A stretch of 54,577 nucleotides of DNA from Salsuginibacillus kocurii DSM 18087 (GCF_000377705.1 NZ_KB898635.1:1-54577); one strand, 5' to 3'. Positions 1 through 11,174 are shown, counted from the stretch's first letter. Numbers and translations are program-made. Notes: generated by a model from the sequence alone, not told the origin.

Positions 1-107
1 GCCAAGTAAGTAAGACCCCTCAAAGATGATGAGGTTGATAGGTCTGAGGTGGACGCGTGGCGACACGTGCAGCTGACAGATACTAATCGGTCGAGGGCTT
101 ATCCTAA
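1..107 (+). rRNA. 23S ribosomal RNA, 3' end (partial)
   Basis: The first ~107 bases match the conserved 3' end of Bacillus 23S rRNA, including the segment ACTAATCGGTCGAGG near the terminus. The 5' portion lies outside the window. It is followed after ~70 bases by 5S rRNA in the same orientation, the usual order of an rrn operon. The exact 3' boundary is estimated. Confidence 0.93.
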
Positions 108-178
108 TGGTTTAAGTCAACGCACCGGTATTTCATCAACGACGCTATCCAGTTTTGAGTGAATAACACTCTATATTG

Positions 179-296
179 GTCTGGTGGTGATGGCGAAGAG
201 GTCACACCCGTTCCCATGCCGAACACGGCCGTTAAGCTCTTCAGCGCCGATGGTAATCGGGGGGCAACCCCCCGTGAGAGTAGGACGCTGCCAGGC
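179..296 (+). rRNA. 5S ribosomal RNA
   Basis: About 117 bases closely matching Bacillus 5S rRNA: the block around 203-245 (AGAGGTCACACCCGTTCCCA, then CCGAACACGG) and the 3' block GTGAGAGTAGGACGC at 274-288 are diagnostic. The two ends (CTGGTGG and CTGCCAG) pair as the terminal helix. It is the last gene of the rrn operon, followed directly by a strong terminator. Boundaries are good to a few bases. Confidence 0.95.
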
Positions 297-302
297 AATT
301 AC

Positions 303-342
303 AAACCCCTCGCATCGAATTGTCGATGTGAGGGGTTTTTTT
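303..342 (+). terminator. rrn operon terminator
   Basis: A 15-bp stem (AACCCCTCGCATCGA against TCGATGTGAGGGGTT, one G-U pair) with an ATTG loop is followed by a run of seven T. It ends the rRNA operon just after 5S. Confidence 0.92.
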
Positions 343-375
343 AGCGAAGAGAAGTATATTATTTCTATTACTCAA

Positions 376-405
376 GTATAAAAATTCTCCTCACTGGCCA
401 TTTTA
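376..405 (+). promoter_or_regulatory. Possible sigma-F-type promoter for gin
   Basis: GTATA at 376-380 is followed by 15 bases and GGCCATTTTA at 396-405, the spacing and general shape of a forespore sigma-F promoter; the -10 half is only a partial match. B. subtilis csfB (gin) is transcribed by sigma-F, which fits. Treat as a weak motif call. Confidence 0.35.
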
Positions 406-449
406 ATAGTATCATTGATTTTTAATACGTATTAAATGAGGTGGGCTTT

Positions 450-623
450 GTGAATGAAAATGAAAATAGCTGCTGTGCTTTGTGTAAGGAAAATATTTCG
501 TTCCCTTCTCTTACTATTTATGGAGTTCGACTCTGTTTAACCTGTGAGCTCTTGCTTACTTACGAACCAAACCCCGACCCAGCCCCGTTGCTTATTACTG
601 GAGTGGACTATGACTTGGATTGA
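450..623 (+). CDS. gin: Anti-sigma factor Gin (CsfB), sigma-G inhibitor
   Basis: A 57-residue protein with two zinc-knuckle CxxC pairs (CALC near residue 11 and CLTC near residue 30), typical of Gin. In B. subtilis, Gin holds sigma-G, and also sigma-E, inactive until the proper stage of sporulation. The GTG at 450 is chosen over the in-frame GTG at 441 because GAGGTGG at 438-444 sits at correct spacing from 450 and overlaps the upstream codon. Position, just after an rRNA operon and before the decarboxylase and tmk, matches B. subtilis csfB, although xpaC and yaaN are missing here. The C-terminal tail is acidic and proline-rich. Confidence 0.88.
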   Translation: MNENENSCCALCKENISFPSLTIYGVRLCLTCELLLTYEPNPDPAPLLITGVDYDLD

Positions 624-729
624 AAAAGTTTCACGTGGAACGTTCACAAGCTTCCTGGTTTTGCTCTTGTAATTTCAAAGTAAAGCACGTACATTAGCAG
701 ATAGAATGTAAGGTGAGAGAGCTGATGGT

Positions 730-2166
730 ATGAATGATCAAAAGCAAATGCCTTTATATGAGGCCTTAGAGAAACACAACTCATTAGATGCCGTTTCCAT
801 GCATGTACCTGGCCATAAACATGGTCAATTATTTTCTACTTTGTCTTCAACAGCATTTCAACAAATTGGTGCTTATGATCAAACGGAGATTACAGGACTT
901 GATGATTTATATGCTCCTTCTACAGTTATTATGGAAGCAGAGTCTCTTGCTGCCTCTTATTATCGTTCTTTTGCCACGTTGTTTTTAGTTGGCGGTTCCA
1001 CTGTGGGAAATTTGGCAGCTATTCTTGCTTCTTTTCAAGAAGGAGATAAAGTGCTTGTGCAAAGGGATGTACATAAATCAGTATTAAATGGGTTGGAATT
1101 AGCCCGTGTTCATCCAGTATTTCTTGCTCCTGTAATCGAAAAGGAGACTGGTTTATCATTAGGAGTAAAAGCAGAAGAAGTCGAAAAAGCGTGTAAAGAA
1201 ACCCCAGGCTTAGATGGGATTATCGTCACTTCTCCTTCTTACTACGGGGTTAGCAAGGAGATAAAAGAAATTGTACAAGCTGCTAAGAAATACGGGTTGA
1301 AAATAATAGTAGATGAAGCGCACGGAGCACATTTCACATCAAGCAACGCTTATCCGCCTTCTGCTCTTGAAGCGGGAGCGGACATAGTCGTTCATTCTGC
1401 CCATAAAACCTTGCCTGCTTTAACAATGGGGGCATGGTTACATGTAAGTGAACATTCGCAGGTAACTGTGGAAGAGTGCCGAAATGCTTTGGCCATGGTG
1501 CAATCCAGTAGCCCTTCCTATCTCATAATGGCCTCATTGGATATAGCTAGAGCCTATTTGGCTTCCTTGGAAAATGAGGACGGCTGGCAGCTTAAAAAAA
1601 TGATGGAAAGGCGTCAAGAAGCGATAGCTAAAAAAACGGGCATACAGTTTATCAGACCAGCGACCGGAGAAATGGATCCATTAAAGTGGGTGATTCGCTC
1701 CCCGAAAGGTTTGAATGGGTGGCAATTCCAAGCTGCTCTTGAAAAAGAAAGGGTCTATCCAGAATTGGGGGACTTTTCTTATGTCTTGTTTATCTGGTCT
1801 CTTCACTCATCCTCAGAAGAAACAGAACGAGTCATAGAAGCTATAGAACGAGTAGTTAAGAGAGAAGAAGGTCGTCAGGCGGAAGTCGAACCTCTTGAAA
1901 GTATTATTTATCCTTCTGTTAGTGAATTGGCTCTAACCTATCAAGAATTGGGAAAAGCCGCTAAAGTAACAGTAGAAGCAAATGAGGCTGTGGGAGAAAT
2001 TGCTGCAGCTCCTGTGACGCCATATCCTCCGGGCATTCCTTTGATTCAAAAAGGGGAACGTATTACTGCGACCTCCCTAAAGCTACTAAAAGAATGGAAA
2101 CGAAGGGGTGGACACGTCCAAGGATTTGAACGAGACTGTGTTTTAATCGTTAGTGCTAGTTGTTAA
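730..2166 (+). CDS. yaaO: Orn/Lys/Arg decarboxylase family protein (YaaO-like)
   Basis: A 478-residue PLP-dependent fold-type I decarboxylase. The opening MHVPGHKHG, the DEAHGAHF motif near residue 196 and SAHKTL near residue 223, whose lysine should carry PLP, place it in the Orn/Lys/Arg decarboxylase group. Family members make cadaverine, agmatine or putrescine. The substrate of the YaaO branch is unsettled, so I do not name one. ATG at 730 follows AAGGTGAGAG. It lies between gin and tmk as in B. subtilis. A ~295-base spacer with a GC-rich element separates it from tmk, so the two may not be cotranscribed. Confidence 0.85.
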   Translation: MNDQKQMPLYEALEKHNSLDAVSMHVPGHKHGQLFSTLSSTAFQQIGAYDQTEITGLDDLYAPSTVIMEAESLAASYYRSFATLFLVGGSTVGNLAAILASFQEGDKVLVQRDVHKSVLNGLELARVHPVFLAPVIEKETGLSLGVKAEEVEKACKETPGLDGIIVTSPSYYGVSKEIKEIVQAAKKYGLKIIVDEAHGAHFTSSNAYPPSALEAGADIVVHSAHKTLPALTMGAWLHVSEHSQVTVEECRNALAMVQSSSPSYLIMASLDIARAYLASLENEDGWQLKKMMERRQEAIAKKTGIQFIRPATGEMDPLKWVIRSPKGLNGWQFQAALEKERVYPELGDFSYVLFIWSLHSSSEETERVIEAIERVVKREEGRQAEVEPLESIIYPSVSELALTYQELGKAAKVTVEANEAVGEIAAAPVTPYPPGIPLIQKGERITATSLKLLKEWKRRGGHVQGFERDCVLIVSASC

Positions 2167-2199
2167 AAGGCTTTATTAAAGGAGGTTTTGGATTAAGAG

Positions 2200-2335
2200 G
2201 GTTTACTTCCAAGAATGGCTCCACTCGTGCGGTGCCAAAGCCTGGCGAGAATGCGAAGAGTGTTAACCTGGGGAATCACGGGTTTGCCTGCGGAAAGGGA
2301 GGCCTGATGGGGACGATCAACACTACTTGTTAACA
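2200..2335 (+). other. GC-rich intergenic element (copy C), possible structured RNA
   Basis: The spacer between yaaO and tmk holds a noncoding block unlike its AT-rich surroundings. It shares several short blocks in the same order with 16433-16489: TGCGAAGA (2252-2259), CCTGGGG (2267-2273), GGAAAGGGAG (2292-2301) and a GCC / ACTACT end. A palindrome TTGTTAACAA sits at its right border. No coding frame of note and no recognised RNA family. The strand is arbitrary. Confidence 0.4.
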
Positions 2336-2461
2336 AAGCTAATAAAAAATAAAGAACAAAATGATTACTAAATAAGAAGCGACAGAGATCGCTCAATAGA
2401 ATACAGAGCAGTATACAATGAACAATGCTCTTACGTAAAGTCCATATTAAGGAGGAAGAAT

Positions 2462-3543
<1,082 letters not shown>

Positions 3544-3557
3544 CAGGAGGAACAGTA

Positions 3558-4544
3558 ATGAATTGGAATTCCTTACAAGCAACTCAACCTGTCCCTATCC
3601 AATTATTAAAGGGAAGTTTAGTTAAAGAAAAACTACCCCATGCGTTTATATTTGAAGGCGAGGAAGGGACACCGAAAGAAGAAGCTGCTTTTCATCTAGC
3701 TAAAGCCTTCTTATGTATAAATCGCCAGGAAGCGGAGCCGTGCCAAGAATGTCCTGAATGCAGGCGGATTGAAAGCGGCAATCACCCTGATGTGATGGTT
3801 ATCCGGCCTGAGGGCTTATCAATAAAGAAAGCACAAGTGGAACAACTTCAAAAAGAGTTTACGTATAAAGGAATGGAATCTGAACAAAAAATTTATATTG
3901 TATACCAGGCGGATACAATGACAGCCAGTGCAGCCAACAGTTTATTAAAATTTCTTGAAGAACCAGACGGCGAGACACTCGCCGTTCTTTTAACGGACAA
4001 CCTTCACTTTCTTTTAGATACGGTTATCTCCCGTTCTCAAGTGATACATTTTTCTGCCTTACAAGAGGAAGAAAAAGCTGAGTACTTCATGTCTCAAGGG
4101 GAAGGCGAAACCGTTGCAGCACTGCGCGCTTACTTAGCTTCAGAAGAAACCTTATCGAATAAAGAAGAGCCAGCCGCGTGGATTGTACAAGGAAGAACTC
4201 TAGTGATACAATTAACGGAAGAGGTATGGAAACGACCTCAGCAAATGCTGTTAACTCTTCAGGATAAATGGTTGAATCATTTTATAGACCGTGATGATAT
4301 CCAGGTGGGACTGGATATGTTTTTATATTGGTATCGGGATTTGTTATATACGAAGCTTGGGCATACTAAACTTGCCTACCCCGATCAGGTGGAGCGTTTG
4401 CAAAAAGAAGCGCTTTACCGTAAAGAACAGACCATTGCTTGGCAAATGGAGGCTGTGCTTGAGGCAAAGCGCCAACTCGCAGCAAACGTGAATCCGCAGC
4501 TTCTTATGGAGCGTTTATTGCTCCGCTTACAGGAGGGATCATGA
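3558..4544 (+). CDS. holB: DNA polymerase III subunit delta'
   Basis: A 328-residue clamp-loader AAA+ subunit. The HAFIFEGEEGT region near residue 30, the four-cysteine zinc site around residues 52-65 (CxxCPEC), SIKKAQVEQL and NSLLKFLEEP are hallmarks. It acts with DnaX and HolA to load the beta clamp. The P-loop reads GEEGTPKE, where B. subtilis has GKKGTGK, so the glycine before the lysine is replaced by proline. Delta' need not hydrolyse ATP, so this is tolerated. Its stop overlaps the ricT start (ATGA at 4541), indicating translational coupling. Confidence 0.94.
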   Translation: MNWNSLQATQPVPIQLLKGSLVKEKLPHAFIFEGEEGTPKEEAAFHLAKAFLCINRQEAEPCQECPECRRIESGNHPDVMVIRPEGLSIKKAQVEQLQKEFTYKGMESEQKIYIVYQADTMTASAANSLLKFLEEPDGETLAVLLTDNLHFLLDTVISRSQVIHFSALQEEEKAEYFMSQGEGETVAALRAYLASEETLSNKEEPAAWIVQGRTLVIQLTEEVWKRPQQMLLTLQDKWLNHFIDRDDIQVGLDMFLYWYRDLLYTKLGHTKLAYPDQVERLQKEALYRKEQTIAWQMEAVLEAKRQLAANVNPQLLMERLLLRLQEGS

Positions 4545-5362
4545 CATTGCATCATGTAGTTGGTGTACGATTTAAAAAGGCTGGAAAAATATACTATTTT
4601 TCCCCGGGTGACCTAGATCTGAGCGTTGAAGAATGGGTAATTGTTGAAACGGCGCGAGGGATCGAGATTGGTAAAGTAGTGTTAGAAAAGAAAGAAGTAG
4701 ATGAGGAAGATGTCGTTCTCCCGCTTAAGAAAGTCATCCGTCAAGCAACTGAAAAAGACCGTTTAACGGCTCGGGAGAATAAGGAGCTAGCCAGAGAAGC
4801 ATTTGATACGTGTCAGCAAAAGATAAATGAGCATGAGTTGGACATGAATTTAGTAGAAGTAGAGTATACATTTGACCGTAATAAAGTGCTTTTTTATTTT
4901 ACAGCTGATGGCCGTATTGATTTTAGAAACCATGTAAAAGATTTGGCTTCAGTATTCCGCACGCGTATTGAACTTCGGCAAATCGGAGTGCGTGATGAAG
5001 CAAAAATGCTTGGGGGAATTGGGCCTTGTGGTCGTGTCCTTTGTTGTTCATCTTTTCTGGGAGATTTTGAACCTGTTTCAATCAAAATGGCAAAAGATCA
5101 AAACCTTTCATTGAACCCAGCAAAAATTTCAGGGCTTTGTGGCCGCTTGATGTGCTGTTTGAAATATGAAAATGATGAATATGAGGAAGCAAAACAAGAA
5201 CTCCCAGATGTCGGCGAGACGTTGCGAACAGAGGAAGGTAAAGGAAAGGTCATTGGTCTAAATATGCTAGAACGGCTGGTGCAAGTCCAACTTTTTGATC
5301 CTGAACGTGTGACAGAATATACATTAGATGAGCTTCTTGAGCAAGGTTCACTCACGAACTAA
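4541..5362 (+). CDS. ricT: RicT (YaaT), PSP1-domain subunit of the Ric/Y complex
   Basis: A 273-residue PSP1-family protein. The central region carries the paired cysteine motifs GPCGRVLCCS and GLCGRLMCC (about residues 164-207), which ligate an iron-sulfur cluster in the RicA-RicF-RicT complex. In B. subtilis the complex affects RNA maturation through RNase Y and is needed for efficient sporulation, biofilm formation and competence. The ATG overlaps the holB stop by four bases. yabA follows after 33 bases. Length and context match the B. subtilis gene. Confidence 0.94.
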   Translation: MTLHHVVGVRFKKAGKIYYFSPGDLDLSVEEWVIVETARGIEIGKVVLEKKEVDEEDVVLPLKKVIRQATEKDRLTARENKELAREAFDTCQQKINEHELDMNLVEVEYTFDRNKVLFYFTADGRIDFRNHVKDLASVFRTRIELRQIGVRDEAKMLGGIGPCGRVLCCSSFLGDFEPVSIKMAKDQNLSLNPAKISGLCGRLMCCLKYENDEYEEAKQELPDVGETLRTEEGKGKVIGLNMLERLVQVQLFDPERVTEYTLDELLEQGSLTN

Positions 5363-5395
5363 CGGTGTTGACGAGGAGACAAGGTGGGAACCGTC

Positions 5396-5752
5396 TTGAA
5401 CAAAAAAGAAATATTCTCTCAAGTCATTCATATGGAAGAGCGAATCGGTTCGATGCATCATGAGCTTGGTGAATTAAAAGAACAGCTTGCGATGTTAATT
5501 GAAGAGAATCAAGCGCTGCTTCTAGAAAACAAACATTTACGAGAGCTTTTGGAAAATTCCAGTGAAGAGAACGATGCTAAGGAGCAAGAACCGGGTGAAC
5601 CATCCACCCATATTCGTTCCCAGCTTGGAGAAGGACATGATAATTTAGCTCGTCTCTATCATGAAGGTTTTCATATCTGTAACCTTCATTATGGGAGTTT
5701 ACGCACAGATGGAGATTGTTTATTTTGTCTTTCCTTTCTTCAGCAAAAATAA
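5396..5752 (+). CDS. yabA: Replication initiation control protein YabA
   Basis: A 118-residue negative regulator of replication initiation that binds DnaA and DnaN. The N-terminal half is a leucine-rich coiled coil (about residues 5-60). The C-terminal zinc domain reads [10 protein letters not shown] ... CLFC, with the HxC and CxxC ligands. I choose TTG at 5396 because the peptide then begins MNKKEIF, parallel to MDKKELF in B. subtilis, and AAGGTGG lies 8 bases upstream. A GTG at 5384 would add four residues without support. Last gene of the tmk-yabA group. Confidence 0.92.
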   Translation: MNKKEIFSQVIHMEERIGSMHHELGELKEQLAMLIEENQALLLENKHLRELLENSSEENDAKEQEPGEPSTHIRSQLGEGHDNLARLYHEGFHICNLHYGSLRTDGDCLFCLSFLQQK

Positions 5753-5775
5753 AGAAATAACCGGGTTTTAGTCAA

Positions 5776-5893
5776 AGTCAACTCCCCGAACGTTTCATGC
5801 AGCTTTTTCTCTCGCCACATCCATGGCGGGCCAAGGGCGAATGATATAAAGGTGGAGTTGGCTTTTTTGTGTAAACAGCCCTTCGCCCTTTGG
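5776..5893 (+). other. Structured intergenic region with terminator and possible pseudoknot
   Basis: AGTCAACTCC at 5776-5785 pairs with GGAGTTGGCT at 5854-5863, which is followed by TTTTT, giving a terminator with a long 68-base interior. Inside it, CCAAGGGCGAA at 5831-5841 is complementary (one bulged base) to TTCGCCCTTTGG at 5882-5893, beyond the T run. The two helices interleave, as in a pseudoknot, or they could alternate. A small hairpin CGCCA/TGGCG lies at about 5813-5828. Confidence 0.5.
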
Positions 5894-5978
5894 TATAAGA
5901 GGCTGACGTGCGATTGTATGTCGTTCGTAGCTTGTCTAAATAAGAAAGGCTTGGGGGTTTTGGAAAGGGAGAAAAACA

Positions 5979-6716
5979 ATGGATTTGAGAGTAGACGAGC
6001 ATATAAACTATATAAATAATCGGTTACAAATTATTCAGAGTGATCATGTTTTTTCATTTTCAATTGATGCAGTCTTACTGGCCCAATTTGTCGGTCTAAG
6101 CAAATCTCATAGCCAGGTCATGGATTTATGTACTGGAAACGGCGTCATCCCGCTCGTATTATCCGAGCGAAGTAAGGCTGCAATCACTGGTCTTGAACTT
6201 CAGCCCAGGCTGGCTGAGATGGCGCGCCGCAGTATAGCAATGAATCAGCAATCAGAACAAATTAAAATTGTAGAAGGGGACGTTAAGGACGCAGGTAAAT
6301 TATTTGCACTTGAGCAATATGACATTGTGACCTGTAATCCACCTTATTTTCGACGGAATACGGAGCAAGCATACAGCCAAAACCCTTATGTCGCCATTGC
6401 ACGACATGAAATGTATTGTACGCTGGCGGATGTGTTGCAAGCTGCGGGCAAATTATTAAAACAGCGGGGGAAATTTGCTTGTGTCTATCGTCCAGAAAGA
6501 TTAGTTGAAGTGTTTGAAACGATGAGAGCGTACCAACTAGAACCAAAACGAGTCTGCTTTATTCACCCTAAAAAAAGTGAAGCTGCCAATCTCGTGTTAA
6601 TCGAAGCAATGAAAGGCGGGAAAGCGGGCCTCTTGACGCTCCCTGCTTTAGCTGTATATGATGAACAGAATCAGTATACGGAGGAGTTTCTAGCGTATTA
6701 TGAAGGAGAAAACTGA
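5979..6716 (+). CDS. trmN6: tRNA1(Val) adenine(37)-N6-methyltransferase (YabB)
   Basis: A 245-residue class I SAM-dependent methyltransferase. The SAM-binding motif VMDLCTGNGVIPL is near residue 47 and the amino-methylase signature VTCNPPYF near residue 117. This is the TrmN6/YfiC group, which methylates A37 N6 of a valine tRNA in E. coli; activity of the Bacillus member is inferred by homology. The ATG at 5979 follows AAAGGGAG. Its 3' end overlaps the next gene by 17 bases, so trmN6, the GIY-YIG gene and rsmI look like one operon. Confidence 0.88.
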   Translation: MDLRVDEHINYINNRLQIIQSDHVFSFSIDAVLLAQFVGLSKSHSQVMDLCTGNGVIPLVLSERSKAAITGLELQPRLAEMARRSIAMNQQSEQIKIVEGDVKDAGKLFALEQYDIVTCNPPYFRRNTEQAYSQNPYVAIARHEMYCTLADVLQAAGKLLKQRGKFACVYRPERLVEVFETMRAYQLEPKRVCFIHPKKSEAANLVLIEAMKGGKAGLLTLPALAVYDEQNQYTEEFLAYYEGEN

Positions 6717-6996
6717 ACACTACGTATATATTCTTGAATGTTGTGACGGCTCGTATTATACCGGTTATACTACCGATCCCACCCGGCGCTTCCATGTTCA
6801 CGAAAGTGGAAAAGGGGCAAAATATACGAGAGCGAGAAGGCCGCTTGCGCTTGTCTACACGAAACAATATGCTACAAAACAAGACGCAATGCGAGAAGAA
6901 TATGCAATCAAACAATTAACGAGGACCCAGAAGGAACACCTCGTTTACAGCGGAGGGAAAAGAGATGCAAGTTCAGTCGCAAGGCCAAGCCAGTGA
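6700..6996 (+). CDS. yazA: GIY-YIG nuclease-like protein (UPF0213, YazA)
   Basis: A 98-residue single-domain GIY-YIG protein. The core HYVYILECCDGSYYTGYT corresponds to the GIY-YIG strands, followed by TDPTRR and a conserved GKGAKYTRARRP segment with basic residues. Standalone members of this family are conserved in Bacilli between the YabB methyltransferase and rsmI; their cellular role is not established. It overlaps trmN6 by 17 bases and rsmI by 32, which points to tight coupling. Confidence 0.88.
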   Translation: MKEKTEHYVYILECCDGSYYTGYTTDPTRRFHVHESGKGAKYTRARRPLALVYTKQYATKQDAMREEYAIKQLTRTQKEHLVYSGGKRDASSVARPSQ

Positions 6997-7846
6997 AGAA
7001 CAAGGAGCTCTGTATTTAGTGCCAACACCGATTGGAAATTTAGAAGATATGACGTTTCGAGCGGTGCGCATTCTCCAAGAAGTGTCGGTTATTTATGCTG
7101 AGGATACCAGGCAGACAAGGAAGCTTTGCAACGCATATGAAATAGCCACCCGGCTTGATAGTTTTCATGAACATAATAAGTTGCAAAAGCTTCCGTCAAT
7201 TATGGAGCAGCTCTCTCAAGGCTCCACGGTGGCACTAGTTAGTGATGCCGGCACCCCACTTGTATCAGATCCAGGAATAGAGCTCGTAAGGGCCTGCATT
7301 GAGAAGAGGGTCCCCGTGGTCCCGCTTCCAGGAGCGAATGCAGCCATCACGTCTTATATTGCTTCGGGACTTGGAAGCGGCAGTTATTACTTTTATGGTT
7401 TTTTGCCTCGTAAACAAAAAGCGTTTGAAACAGAAATTGAACATTTATCTATGATAACAGTGCCACTAGTGTTTTATGAAGCGCCGCATCGTTTAAAACA
7501 AACGTTGAAACAAATGGTGAAAAGTTGGCCAGAGCGCCAGGCTGTACTTGCTAAAGAACTAACGAAACGTTATGAAACATACGTACGTGGGACGCTTAGT
7601 GAGCTGTTAGGCTGGGCGGAGTCACAGGAGGAAGTGAAAGGCGAGTACTGTTTGATTGTGGATGGGATTAGCGAAGAGGAAAAAGAGGAGGCTGAAGGCG
7701 AAAAATGGTGGGACTCTCTCACCTATAAGGCCCATGTGGAATCTTATATCGCCGAGGGCCGTTCGCCAAAAGAAGCGATGCGAGAAGCGGCTAAAGACCG
7801 GGACGTGCCAAAACGAGACATGTACCAAGCGTACCATAATCTATAA
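6965..7846 (+). CDS. rsmI: 16S rRNA 2'-O-ribose C1402 methyltransferase
   Basis: A 293-residue tetrapyrrole-methylase-fold enzyme. The signature LVPTPIGNLEDMT is near residue 19, AEDTRQTRKL near 46 and SDAGTPLVSDPG near 88, all diagnostic of RsmI. It methylates the ribose of C1402 in the ribosomal decoding centre, helping translational fidelity. ATG at 6965 has GGAGGGAAAAG just upstream, inside the previous gene. The C-terminus is rich in charged residues. It ends before a strong bidirectional terminator shared with abrB. Confidence 0.94.
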   Translation: MQVQSQGQASEEQGALYLVPTPIGNLEDMTFRAVRILQEVSVIYAEDTRQTRKLCNAYEIATRLDSFHEHNKLQKLPSIMEQLSQGSTVALVSDAGTPLVSDPGIELVRACIEKRVPVVPLPGANAAITSYIASGLGSGSYYFYGFLPRKQKAFETEIEHLSMITVPLVFYEAPHRLKQTLKQMVKSWPERQAVLAKELTKRYETYVRGTLSELLGWAESQEEVKGEYCLIVDGISEEEKEEAEGEKWWDSLTYKAHVESYIAEGRSPKEAMREAAKDRDVPKRDMYQAYHNL

Positions 7847-7916
7847 ACGAAATGGCGTTACAGTTGGAGAGGGACCGGGCGTTTTTCCCCACTCTGTAAA
7901 AAGACTGTTGACGATA

Positions 7917-7954
7917 AGAAGGAGCTGCTCTGAGTCTAGAGCAGCTCCTTTATA
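7917..7954. terminator. Bidirectional terminator between rsmI and abrB
   Basis: A 13-bp perfect stem (AAGGAGCTGCTCT at 7919-7931 against AGAGCAGCTCCTT at 7938-7950) with a short GAGTCT loop separates convergent genes. A short T run follows on the plus strand and an A-rich run precedes it, so it can stop transcription from either side. Confidence 0.85.
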
Positions 7955-7975
7955 TTGGCTATCGTTCGTCTATTA

Positions 7976-8269
7976 TTAAGAACGAGTTTTATGGTTATCT
8001 ACGTAGCTTTGCAGCTCTTGAATCACATTTTCTGCGCCTTCAGGGCTGAGAATGATTTTCCCATCTGCAAGAGAGAGGTTTTCATCAGAAACTTCACCAG
8101 TAATTTGGCAGGTCATGTTAGGCTTGTATTTTTTTAGAACAATTTGATCATTGTCTACATAAATTTCAAGCGCATCTTTTTCTGCGATATCAAGCGTACG
8201 GCGCAGCTCAATTGGAATTACAACTCGTCCTAACTCATCAACTTTTCTTACGATACCTGTGGATTTCAT
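7976..8269 (-). CDS. abrB: Transition-state regulator AbrB
   Basis: A 97-residue DNA-binding protein with the N-terminal swapped-hairpin domain MKSTGIVRKVDELGRVVIP and a C-terminal multimerisation region. In B. subtilis it represses post-exponential genes, including spoVG and itself, until Spo0A-P shuts it off. The start at 8269 is fixed by AAGGAGGATA six bases upstream; a longer frame to 8320 lacks support. It is the only minus-strand protein gene in the window. A good sigma-A promoter lies ~70 bases upstream. SpoVT, a second AbrB-type regulator, is encoded at 28.3 kb. Confidence 0.96.
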   Translation of the reverse strand: MKSTGIVRKVDELGRVVIPIELRRTLDIAEKDALEIYVDNDQIVLKKYKPNMTCQITGEVSDENLSLADGKIILSPEGAENVIQELQSYVDNHKTRS

Positions 8270-8338
8270 AATCGTTATCCTCCTTGGGTAGAAGTTCTTT
8301 TTATTGTCATCATTCGACAATTTTCTATCTATACACTA

Positions 8339-8367
8339 AGAATACCAACCCTACCAAAACAAGTCAA
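8339..8367 (-). promoter_or_regulatory. abrB promoter (sigma-A type)
   Basis: On the minus strand, TTGACT (complement of 8362-8367) and TATTCT (complement of 8339-8344) are separated by 17 bases, giving a transcription start ~60 bases before the abrB ATG. The flanks are AT-rich, as AbrB sites usually are. Confidence 0.65.
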
Positions 8368-8399
8368 TTAAATTACTTTAAAAAACCAATTAAAAATAG

Positions 8400-8700
8400 A
8401 AAAAAATGTGAAACAAGTAAAACTCGCGTCATAGAAAGTATGTAAATCTTACATATTTCCGCTGTTGTTTAATAGATATATCTTTTATGCAGTAATTCCC
8501 TTATTCCGGCTAGTTTAATGTGAAGGTTTTGTAAAGATTCGACGTAATTCGACATTCCGCTCATCATACGATGACATAGGTTAAAACGCTAAATAAAACA
8601 GAACAGAAGAAATAAATAGACAGATAGTTAGAAAGATTGGAAGTGCGTTTAACTAACAACAACCAGAGGAAGAAACTTGAAAGTATATATTCATTAATTT
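8400..8700. other. AT-rich intergenic stretch, nothing recognised
   Basis: Between the abrB promoter and the metS promoter lie about 300 bases without a credible coding frame or hairpin followed by a T run. It contains GACGTAATTCGAC-like AT-rich segments that could hold AbrB or Spo0A sites, but I could not define any. Confidence 0.5.
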
Positions 8701-8716
8701 CAGCTCTCACCCTGGC

Positions 8717-8746
8717 TTGACAGGCATTTGTCTTCTTCGGTATAGT
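8717..8746 (+). promoter_or_regulatory. metS leader promoter (sigma-A type)
   Basis: TTGACA at 8717-8722, 18-base spacer, TATAGT at 8741-8746. It lies immediately before the T-box leader, so it should drive the leader and metS. Confidence 0.75.
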
Positions 8747-8769
8747 TTTAATTGGAATTTTTTAAATGG

Positions 8770-9041
8770 GAGTCCGATGAAGGGATAAGTACGAGTGCGC
8801 GAGCGTTGACCAGAGAGCCGGTAATGGTGGGACCCGGCACGTGAGACATTCGGAAGATGGTCCTGGGAGGATGCTTCTTCGAGCCTTTAACGAGATAGAG
8901 GTAAGATGAAGCCGTCAATCGACGTTATCGATGTGCATGGGATTCTTTCCCATTGCCTGGAGCCCTGTATAAAAGCAGGGGAAGTAGGGTGGTACCGCGT
9001 GAGTTCAAGCTTTCGTCCCTTGGTGGGAGAGGGCTTTTTTT
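8770..9041 (+). promoter_or_regulatory. T-box riboswitch (methionine specifier)
   Basis: A canonical T-box leader. AGAGAGCCGG and the paired GACCCGGC form the distal part of Stem I; the conserved AGGGTGGTACCGCG (8986-8999) is the T-box that binds the uncharged tRNA acceptor end. CGTCCCT then pairs with the T-box as antiterminator, or the CCCT/AGGG hairpin ending in a T run at 9034-9041 forms the terminator. The likely specifier is ATG at 8857-8859 on the 3' side of Stem I, matching methionine and the metS gene 130 bases downstream. Confidence 0.93.
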
Positions 9042-9170
9042 ATTTTCCATAACATGAAAGAATTTGCCTGAGGTTGGGAAACTGCTTAGGCAGCGTTCTC
9101 GTGCTCAGTCTGAGTAAGAACAGCACGTGAAAAACACTTAGTGTAGTATAAAAAAGGAGGCATCTGGTAA

Positions 9171-11174
<2,004 letters not shown>

